A stretch of DNA of 64,000 nt from Apostichopus californicus (Eukaryota; Echinodermata; Holothuroidea; Aspidochirotida; Stichopodidae): positions 1 to 64,000 of the forward strand of contig JAIPMN010000482.1 in the NCBI GenBank assembly GCA_020650975.1, given 5' to 3'. This document shows positions 39,501 to 51,500 of the stretch, piece after piece; position 1 is the first letter of the stretch, and every line of letters starts with the position of its first letter. The position numbers were made by a program, and so were the translations under genes. Below the pieces are notes generated by a model. That model saw only the letters and a program-made list of their open reading frames with translations, was not told the origin of the DNA and made no database searches.

Positions 39501-42500
39501 AGGAGTTTTGACACAGTTTGCACTCCCCTCTTTCCTTCTCTGCCCAAGATGTTGTTATCATATGGCCATTCGTTCTAATGAATTGAGTTTCAAAGGTGAG
39601 GGGGTTCTCACCAGTCCTTCCATAGTGGTTACATTTTTTAGACAAATCATTACCCCCCCACCCCCCACCCAAATTAAATTGGGCCCCTATGCCCATGATC
39701 CAAATCAACCCAAATTAGCTAGGCAATAGACTAGGCAATTCTATTGTCAGCCATGCTTCATAATAATTTAATATCCAATAATTATAATACTCCTGGGTGT
39801 GTTGGAACAAACAATACCGCTTAGTTCTCCAGAAAGGTACTCTTGCAAGTTTTTGTACTCCTGAAATTTGAACCAAAGTATACATGCCATGAAATATGGA
39901 ATTTTTCTAATTAGATGTAATTCTCTTTTGTAGAATGAGCCTCCAGGATATCTGATTGTGTGTTTGAATGCGACATATCCGGATATTGATACCTCTGGTG
40001 ATGACATTACCTATGAGTTTCTGATGCTTGGCTCTACCAGCAACACCCAACAGCTGTTCACCTTGAACAGCACCACGGGTAAATTATACTCCAACTTCAC
40101 AGCTGACAGAGAATCCGAATCATCGTACACTGTGAGTGATATTTTATGTGATTTAACCTATTGAAATTAACAAACTCTAGTATATGTTGAGTACAGAACA
40201 TTGTCTGTGTGTATGCACCTTGAACAACACCACGGGTAAATTATACTCCAACTTCACAGCCGACAGAGAATCCGAATCATCGTACACTGTGAGTGATATT
40301 TTATGTGATTTAAACCATTTGAAATTAACAAACTCTAGTATATGTTGAGTGTACAGAACATCGTCTGTGAGTATTGGTACTTTGCTGTGGTAGTGGTGCC
40401 TTTGTGCTTTAATTGTATTTGTATCTTCAAATGAAAAGTTCAGAGGCTTGTCCTATATCATCCTTAATAAACGGAAAATACAAAACAACAGATTACAGGC
40501 ATCTGTACAGTGATGTGGTCCACCTATGTTGAACATGTGGATGCAAAGTTAATCCCTGATGCCAAAACAACCATGCTTGTTCCATTTCAAATTTAAGGTT
40601 ATTGCAAGTGTTCTCCAAACCTGTAGTTGTTATGAGAATATGCTTTGGAAAAGTGTTTTTTTTTTCTTTCATTTTGAAGGGTCATTTGTAATAAGTATGA
40701 AAAACTACCGGAACATTCTTTAAGAATCACTTGTTTTGAATATGAACACAAAAGTAATGTTTGTCTGTCTGTACATTGCATTGTAGAAAAGTGAAAGATG
40801 AAATTTGATGGTATTAAAAGTATCTTGAAGTTATCTTGTTTCGATAATTTTCCTTGTAGTTCTTTGTGATTGCTAGAAGTGAAGGAGGAGCGACTCCATT
40901 TCAGATCACCATAGCGATAACAGATAAAGATGATAGTGAACCAACTTTCCCATTACAGGTAAATTAAGACTAATTTGTTGAAGCACTGTTCTCTGCTTTT
41001 TTACATATTCATTTAGTCATTCATTCTTTCATTTAGTTATTCAATCATTCATGTAGTCATTCATTCATTCATTTAGCATTCATTCATTCATTTAGTCATT
41101 CATTCATTGGTTTGTTCATTCATTCATTCATTTAGTCATTCATTCATTGGTTTGTTTGTTTGTTCATTCATTCATTTAGTCATTCATTCATTCATTTATT
41201 TAGTATTCATTCATTGGTTTGTTCATTCATTCATTTAGTCATTCATTAATTGGTTTTTTCATTCATTCATTCATTTAGTTATTCACTTAGTCATTCATTC
41301 ATTTGTTCATTCATTCACTCATTTAGTCAGTCATTCATTGGTTCATTCGTTTATTGTTTAGTTCTTTTGTTTGTTTGTCAGTTCCTTTGTTTTATGACAC
41401 AAGTAAATATGATAATTACAATAATCCATCAGGGTGACAGGAAGGAAACCAAATATATGTTACTAGGGCTAAACAAGCAGATTACATTTACAGTTTAATA
41501 CAGGTATAATATTACATTGTATGGATGTATGATAACAATTAGAATGAAATATTTGTTGTTTCTGAACATTTTTGGTAGAATGCTTTGTATATTAGCATGC
41601 AGACTAGAGAGAAGCTTTGGTTGGAGTAAAGGGTTCAGACAATAAAAATATCACAATATAAACTAGATTGAGCAACGTATTTTATATTTAAAACAAAAAA
41701 AGAAAAAAAAGTTGAGCAATGTGTAACCTGAGCTTAAGAAGTCCATATACCCAGTTAGTACAGAGATTGGGAGATAATGTTCTTTTATGTTGAATTTGGT
41801 CAGATTGCCACACTGCCTGCTGAGAGTACCTGTTTTATAAGTTTGTTCTGGGATGCAGTCATTATTTGGGACTGCCACTGTTTCCCAAGAATATATTTAT
41901 ATTCCCTTTACTCTCTCCTAAATCTGATGATATCTGAGTAGCATTTCTTGATCATCTACTTCACATTGTACACGTTTCTTCCGTTCAGGACGGTAAGGTG
42001 CCAGACCAGAATATTTTGATAGATGAGAATATCGAGTTACTTTCTGTGATCGGTTCAATAACTCCTGCTGTCGATCCCGATGTCAATTCCACAGTCTTCT
42101 ACTGCATAGTCTGTAAGCTTTTCTGAATTCCTTGGTCAATTTATGCACTTTATAAAAGAGGAATATTACTTCAAATGTTTCTCATATTTATGGTTAACAA
42201 CCCCAACATGTAAAATGACACTTTGTCAGAGCTCATATGAATTACAGGTTAAGAGAAAATGACATTTGAAAGTAATCTTATCACACCAAATATTTGGTAT
42301 CATGACTTAAAATGATAGTTGAAGAATGTTTGCCACTACAGTGAATGATTTACTTACTATATTGGATAGAGAAAGAATGTAAGGGACATGGTCGCTTTTG
42401 TGGTTTTTTTTTCACTAATTAAAGCACTGTCAAATGGAAAAGCTGCAGCGGCTTTCAAAATCCATCTCAGCTAGAGAGAATTAATATCAAAACAATTGGG

Positions 42501-45500
42501 ATTGTCTCCACATATCCGCGTTGCCTATAGTGCAAACCTGCAAGGCACAAAAGATTAATATGTCCTATGCAGCCTGGCTGCAGGATGCTGACTGCAAGGC
42601 ACAAAGATTAATATGTCCTATGCAGCCTGGCTGCAGGATGCTGACTGCAAGGCACAAAAGATTAATATGCCCTGTACAGCCTGGCTGCAGGATGCTGACT
42701 GCAAGGCACAAAAGATTAATATGTCCCATGCAGCCTGGCTGCAGGATGCTAACTGCAAGGCACAAAAGATAAATATGTCCTATACAGCCTGGTTGTAGGA
42801 TGCTGACTGCAAGTCACAAAAGATTAATATGCCTTATACAGCCTGGCTGCAGGATGCTGACTGCAAGGCACAAAAGATTAATATGCCTTATACAGCCTGG
42901 TTGCAGGATTCTGCAGCCCCCCCTCAGCTGCCTACTTTTCACATCGTACCTATCAAGTGATACTTAACCACATCAGTCACGCTTTGCATTTTTTCTTTCT
43001 AATAGCTGGAAATGAAGATGGGTTTTTCATGATTGACAGAGCAACAGGAGATATTATTACACTGAGAGAGTTGGACTATGAGAATCAAACTACCCACAGG
43101 ATCGTGGTAAAAGCCACTGGCAATGACTCTTGTACCTTTAATGCTTCAACCTCTCTGGAAAATGATGCAACCCTTAAAACGGTGGTGATATCGTTGAACA
43201 ATCTTGATGACAATCCAGTAAGGTTTCTGGAACGATTTATAATGGCAGGTAGGACTGCAGAATTAACAGCTTTAGTTTTCATGTATAACAACTTGAAAAT
43301 ATGTTGGTGTCACATAGGGAACTGAAGTGGTCAACAGCTGGTGGTGAAATATTGGCAGCAAATATATACCAGAATTAAGAGCTACATTTTGTATTTCACA
43401 GTAATTTTTTGACATTCTGACCCAGTGGCGTGCACAGAATTTTAAAGGTGGGGGGGGGCAAGTTCTAAAATCCCATGACTGATTTAGGTAGGGCTGAACC
43501 TACATGGAAGGGGCCGAGGCAAATGAAGGATTTTATAAAGCAGCTGGTGTTACCCTAGGGTCATTGAAGTTGTCTCCTATGTAAGGGCATTTGGAGCTCC
43601 CCAGGAAACAAATTAAACTTTAGATTTGAAGTGCTGAATGTGAAAATTCTACCTACTGAATCTGTTCCCCCGACTGATGGTGGGGTCTGCCACTGTTCCA
43701 ACTAACACCAGAATGCAGTTTTATTGATACAAGTCTAGAGCAGGAACATTGCTTAGAAAACAATGACAGTACTTTTAAACAGACAATAGACACATGCACT
43801 ATGACAGTACGAATAAGACAATAGATTACAGATGACAATGACAGTAACCAATAATACAATAACACATCAATAACAGTTACCAAAGTAGAAAACAAAAGCA
43901 AACAAACTGACCGCAGCAAATTAGACAATAGTACTACAACAAGAATGACAGTATGAAATAATACAATAGGAAACACAGAAAAGAATAACTTTATTACACA
44001 AGACAAAATAATATATAAGACAATAGTACTACACACAAGAAAGACAGTATGAAATAATACAATAGGAAACACACAAAAGAATAACATTATCACACAAGAT
44101 AATAAAGTAATATATAAGACAATAGTACTTCACACAAGAATGACAGTATGAAATAATACAATAGAAAACACACAAAAGAATAACATTATCATACAAGATA
44201 ATAAAGTAATATATTAGACAATAGTACTTCACACAAGAATGACGACATGAAATAATACAATAGGAAACACACAAAAGAATAACATTATCACACAAGATAA
44301 TAAAGAAATGTATAACAATGACAGTTTAAAGGTAGACAGTAGAAACCTACACACATTGGCAGCATGGAATATAAACATGTACACACAATGATGGCAGTAT
44401 CAAATAGACAAACACGATGACGGTATGAAATATGTTAAATGTAAACAAGCTACCACAGCATTGGAAATTGACGGGAAAGGAAATTCGAAAGCCTGTCTTG
44501 ATCATTAATATTTTGTACTGTTATACAGTTTGGTAAGTTGGCAATCCTGGCAGTTGAGATGGTGTCACATGTTGGCAATAGCTTGATTCACAACGACTGT
44601 ATGAAATAGGAGAATGTCAACCAAACCAAACTGTAGCAGACATTGGGAATGAAATCGCACAATCCTTGATAAATTGTTGAAATAGTTTAGCATGTTATAA
44701 CGATATAATCATACCCAATGACAGTATCAGATTACGAAATGTTATAAAGCAAAACTGCCACAACTATGGAAATAAGGGATAAATTACTTAATACATAATG
44801 TTGTAAAACTGTTATGTAATGTTTTGTGTTTGTTTCCTTTCAGGTGTTTCTTTGGACGCCACTGTAGGCAGTACAGTTATAATTGTCCAAACTATTGATC
44901 CTGATACAGGGTTACCTGGTGATGTTGTCTACTCAATTGAAAAAACTTTATTCCTTGGAGAAGGTCCAGAAACTGTGAACGGGGTGTAAGTTGTCCTGAA
45001 TAATCCTTCAATGCAAAGTTTCTATTGCCTAATTCCTTTGGTTTTGTCCATTATCTGTGTCTCCTTTCCAACATCTATTCACCTAACCATAATCACTATG
45101 AATATGCTTTTTTTTGTCACAAAACTCTAAGTTTTCTTGAGATACAGTACACCAAGGTGTCAGCTGTGGCTATCATTACAACAACAGACTAGTCACAACT
45201 GTCTGTTGTTAAGGTGGTTGCTTTAAAAGAATAATCCAGGTAAAAATTTCTCATTGATATGTTAAAAAGGAACATAATCTAAGCATTGAATTTAAATTTG
45301 AATTCAATTCCTATGCACCGTTTTTGAGATATTGACAGTTGAAGTTGCCACCTTTGGTACCAAAAGTGAACTTGGAGCAAACAGGTTTGACATCATTGTT
45401 GCACAATGATAAGTAACGTTTTGTTTTCCTTTGAAATTGACGTCTAATTTTATACTCCACAACTGGATGCATCCAAAATGTGAATGTACCATGTAGGTAT

Positions 45501-48500
45501 TGGTATTTTATAAACTTCACATCCCCTTTAGACAAACTAGTAACCCTATCCAATCCAAGGTCAAATCAATAGACTAAAAAACAAAACATTATTTGTCCGT
45601 GTGCAAACTATGACATCACACCTGTTTGCTTCAAGTTCACTTTTGGTAGAATATTGGATAACTTCAACTGTCAATATTTCAAAAACGGTACATAGGAATA
45701 GAATGCAAATTTCACTAGAATGCTTAGATTATGTTCCTCTGTTACATATCAGAAAGAAATTTTGACCTGGACTATTCTTTTAAGTTGCTAATTTGATGGT
45801 AGCAGAATTGAGCTTAATTTCTCAAACAATTGGTTTATAGCCTATTGATCATATCGCCAACTTAGAATGAATTTAGATGCATCATGCAGCTGAATTCCTT
45901 CTATAGTTTATAATAACCTTCATTTCATGTTGAAAGGATTGATAATAAGAAAGTTTTCTTCATTCTTGTAAAATAACAAATGTCAACTGCAGAATTACTC
46001 CATCTTCAACATCTCTCCTTTAAGTCATGTTGTTATAATCTAAGTACATTTTCTGCATGTTATTTATCCAGCATTATTAATATTCTCCATATTTTTTGCT
46101 GATTGGACTGAATTTTAGGAGAGTTTGATGGTTCAGCCACAATCCAGGGAGTGTGGGTGTGTACAACCCCCAACCCCCCCCCCCAAACACAAAAAAATTA
46201 AAAGATGTTTTAAGCACAACTTCGCTGGTAGACCTTATTTTTAGCCTACAAATACTTCAGAATTCACCATTTCACATTAACAATTTTGCAGAGGAAAACA
46301 CCCAGACCCCTCTATTGGAAGTTGGTGGTCTAAATTTTTCCGGTGAGTCTGACAAACCCAGTATCCGACGGGATTCAGAACCAAATCCATTGCATCCTTT
46401 CTTTATATCACATTTGAGTCATTTTTCAGTGTAATCCTTCGTGGCTTATGACACATGATGTTAGTTCATTAATGTGTTCATTAAATACTACCGTTTGTCT
46501 CATGTTCTTTTTCACGATGGTAGGTTTGCCATCGACCCTGATACAGGTCGCATCTTCACAAACAGAGAATTTATTCGGGACGACCAGAGGGGAGTTTTCC
46601 AACTGCAGGTCCTTGCAATGTCTGCAACGGTCAATACTGCCACGACAGTAGAGGTGAGTATTGGATCTCGGCCTTTCAATATATTTAATTACTCCCTCAC
46701 AGCATTAGTGGTAATTAATTATTTACATATTTAAATTGATTAACATATTGTGAGACAGGGTTTTTGACCCTCCTCACTCTATGGTACAGATTGGATGTGT
46801 ACTACGCAGTGATGTTCCCATCCTCGTTTGTGTGGGGCAATATATCTCCTGACATGCCTAAACCATAATCCTATCTATGGGACTGCATGGGAAGGGTTGG
46901 ATGGCACTTTGGGTTATTTAACAGTTCTTGAACTCCTGTATGGTGTAGAAGTTATGTAATGCTTGATATATGTGAATAAAACACTTTACACCAAAATAAT
47001 CTACTCTTTGTAGCTATCAGACTCTGCATTAACATGTGATGTTAACTTTGTATATATTTATACATCATTAACTTTTGTCATTTAATTAGATTGCAGATTA
47101 ATATTTGAACCTAAGTGTAAATTGTGATCAGTGGCAGTGCTTTAAATTTGCCATACAGACTTCCAGATCACATCATGAACAAGTTGAACATGATATACAG
47201 TAATGTATTCAGACAATCTGCAGAGAGATGTAACAGAATGAAAAATCATATCTGCATTTAAATAAAGGATCTTTGGTTGAACCATTAGGATATGTAATTA
47301 TAACAGTTAAGGTGTGACAGAATATCATAGGCTTGTCTTTATAAAAAATAAAAAAAATGAATTTTAGGATTTTTGTGTCTCAGTAAATCAGATAACATAT
47401 AAGGCCTTAATTTTAAGTTTGACAGACTTTGATTGATTCAAGTTGTTTGACTTGTCTTTATAAAAAAAATTAAAAAAATGAATTTGGGGATTTTTGTGTC
47501 TCAGTAAATCAGATAACATATAAGGCCTTAATTTTAAGTTTGACAGACTTTGATTGATTCAAGTTGTTTGACTTGTCTTTATAAAAAAAATTTAAAAAAT
47601 GAATTTGGGGATTTTTGTGTCTCAGTAATCAGATAACATATAAGGCCTTAATTTTAAGTTTGACAGTCTTTGATTGATTCAAGTTGTTTGACTTTGTGCT
47701 GTATTAGTTGCCAATCAGAGGTATGCAAGTTTCAAATATTTGACATTTTCCATCAAATCAGCAAGCATTCGCCAAGAAGATAATATATTATCCGTAGGAG
47801 AAAAATGACTTTGCTTGTTTGGAATGGAAAATCTTGCTTAAATTCTGGAATGAATATCAGCACATCTTACACATTCTGAACACATTCTTAGACAAACAAC
47901 AGGATTTTAAAGTTTAATAATACCACCTTTGACAGGGAGCCAATGCAACTTCTTTCAAATTGGTAGAGATATCATCCTTTCTTCTACGGAGAAAGAGAAC
48001 ACTTGCAGCATTATTCTATGTATAGATATAATGATGTGGTTACTTAATTACAGATTTGTTTTTTAATTTATTATTATTTTTATTTACATGCTAGTATTTT
48101 CCTTGAAAAAAATAGCTGTAAACTGATGTACATACTGAGAGAATGTCTCTAATAATTGTCCTTTTTCAGGTTCATGTTTTTGATAGCAGTCAACAAGTGA
48201 TACTGGAAGTTCTTGACACTGTCGGCAATGTGAGAAGAGACCGAGAAGAGTACATACGGTAATGATCCTTGTCACTCTCAGTTTGGTTATTACCGTAGGA
48301 TTCAATCATTATGGCATTCCACCAATCCTTAAATCTGTTAAAACGATATAAACTTACGTAAATCCTGGAAAAACACGGTTTTTAGAAACAATATAGCCTT
48401 GTTTGTTTCAAAATGTGTTGTGTGATGTGATAGAAAATTGGGTATTTTGCAAGTTAACAACTAAATGGTTCATTCATAACCGTGATAGATTTGCTAGCCT

Positions 48501-51500
48501 GTAAACATGCATTATAATGAAATGTGTTCACAAAATAGTATCACAGAATGGATTGGGTAATAAAACATTCCATAGGCACATAGGGATAGGGTGAAGCAGA
48601 TGGTGGAGGTGCTGCTCTTAAAGAATGAGAGGCAAGTAATGTATCATAGGATCGTCAGTGATGCCAGGAATAGGTTGCCAAGGAAGATGAAATCATGTAT
48701 ATACTCTGTAGAAAATATGATTATGACAGTTTCAAATATCCAAGTTGGACACTTTTACTGCTAGCAATCCTTGTTGTCAAACTTTGTCGTCGATAAAACA
48801 CAGAAAACCTTTCGTGTTTAAGCAGCTCTTTGAGTTACTTTTGGTAAGTTAGTCAGCAGCTTGACATGTCAGTTTTCATGTCATCTGATAAAAATGTTAT
48901 ATTGTTGAAACATTTGAAGTTGTCCAACCTGTGTTTTGAATATTACCTGGGCTGGTTATTTATTAATTTCTTGATCTCTACAGTTGAGTTCAAAGCCCTC
49001 ATAGATATCTTCTTCTTCTTTTGGTTTAAAGATTCCTTGTTGCTGATTTACAGTATTGCTTGCATGCTTCTTACTGTCATTGGAACTTTACATTTATCAT
49101 CCTCCATTTTACTCATAAAGTTCCTTTTTTAGCATTTAAACTATAAACCAATCTGCCATTCTACATTTGTCAGGCATGAGCTTTTTCCGCGAATTCGCGG
49201 AATATCCGTGATTTCTTTTCTACCTTGGGGACAAAAACTATTATCCTAACACACTGTAGCATACGCAAACTGGAACCTATACCGCACTCTTTGCAAAGTT
49301 CCGTGATTTTTTTTGTACGCCAGGCTCATCCCTGATTTGTGAATTTGCCTGTTTGTCTCAATCTTGAAGAGTATATCCTTGGTCGCTGGGTGGAAAGTTT
49401 GAATCTTCTAAATCTTATCTGTTCACCTAGTACACAGCTGCTTTCTCAGTAATTTATTCACTCTTGCAACTTCAACACAGTTTTCCTCATTTCATGGTTC
49501 TGATAAAAAATAGAAAAAAATAAGAAGAAATTACTTGACTCTACCACAAACTTGTTTCAATTTGTAACACAAAATTAGCAGGCTTTTTTTTATCTTTTTT
49601 TCTTTTTTTCTGAATTAGTAATAATTTTTCATAATTTTCATGATTTATGTAATAACAAAGATCTTTCTTTCTCCATGTAGGATGTTGATGAGAATTAGCT
49701 GCGGTACAGTGTTTATCGACGAAATAAGTGTTTTTCTTGACAATGGACAGCCAGACGGGACAAGAACGATGATTCTATTCCATGTCAGAGATTCCGAAAG
49801 CGGGGAGATATTCACATCTGAAACTGTCATCAGGTAATATATACCCAAAGAAAAGCATTATTAAATAATTTATTTATATCATTGTCATCCAATGTGAAGA
49901 AAGTTCTGTTATTATACTTCATAACTTAAGTAACCCAATGCATCTGCCCGGCTAACTCAGTCGGTAAAGCGTGAGACACTTAGTCTCTGGGTCACACATT
50001 TTATCCTTTCGTTTGATAGTGATTATCAATTTCCTTGAAAAGGATTTGGATAGATAGAGAAGTTATCTTTCAGGAAATGTAACAATGATTCTGATTGGTT
50101 GAGGTTTGCCACCGGGACAAGATGTTGGCAAAACAGTTTCTTTTAAAATTGCTTGAAGCAAGTCCCTCCAAATCATGTCAGTGGAGCAGATTTATAACAT
50201 TATAACAATGCAAGTGTGTGTACATCGACTCCATGGGTTTTACTACAGCAGCTACGAATCATAGATCTAACCGATAAACGCCAACATATTGGGTGATTTA
50301 AGTGTACAAATTTTATGCCACAAGGAACTAACATGGAGTACAGTATCTGCCCCACAATAATAAGGTTTGCGGTTCAAATTCTCACCAAGAACAAGATCCT
50401 CTGTACCGGTTTAAAATAGTTGCTGCTTTGCAGTATTGTGTAAGCGGAGTCTCTTCCACGGATGTGGTACAGTATTTCTGATTTGAGAATTGGGAAGTGG
50501 GCTTTGATTATGTTTTTCTTTCAATGGTTTGGAAGCAACTTCGTGCTCCATAAGCTGCACTGAAGTGATTATGAATGGGGTACCTTCCCCCCTCCCTCAG
50601 TATTTAAGAAAGTTGTCAGATACCGAGAAGTAATTGTTGGAGCAGGTGTGCATGGAGAATATTGGTACTTGTAATATTTTAGAAAGCCAAACCATGCATC
50701 ACACACTCTCAAATTTCAATCAAAGATCATTTCACTATCACCCTTGAAGAGAATTTTTACTTATCAACGTAGGCGTGGAGTTGAAGCTAAATACTGGTAC
50801 ACACCTCAATAACTGGGAATAAGTTAGGAGGGTAGAACCTCCAGGAGGCTCCAGCAAAAAATACCCGTCAAAACTTTGATCAATGAAAAGGATGGTAAAG
50901 TTGGACACAATACTGGTAAATTAGACTAGAATTGACAATGGAGAAAATGCATTGAAAGACTGATGGAGCCATCGACAGAAAATGACGTTGTTATTCTCAT
51001 AAGATTTCTGCGCACATCTTTAGTGCTATATCTGTATGTTTTTTATGCCCTATTAAAGTGCATTTCATTCTATACTTTAAACTCTGCAGTAAACTTGAAG
51101 AGAATAGTGCCAATAGGGTTGATCTGCCGATACTCAGTGGTGGAGTGGTTGCTGTTGTAAGTATATCTCTGAGATTTATCAAAGCGTTTCATCAGAAATC
51201 ACTCTTGTTTTCTTGTTGTTTTTACGTGTTCCTTCATAGATCGACAAGAACTGGTCCTTTAAATGTATATAGCAATCGGCAAAATATTACATATGGCATA
51301 TAATATAGACCTGGCCAGACTGCTGTCACACTAGATCTTGAGCAGGGCATCTGATCCGGAACAGATCTTCCTGTGGAGATCAAGTTCCTAGTGTGAAAGC
51401 TCTTGCACACAGGATCTGATATTAAGATCTTAATCCTTGTTTTTGGGGGAGAACAAATACAGAGCTCGAGATGAAAAAAAACAAATCTTATAGTTCCCTG

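Noticed and set aside
42521-42798. Long frames on both strands near 42.6 kb
   Set aside because: By-product of a 54-bp tandem repeat without stops, inside an intron of the cadherin gene.
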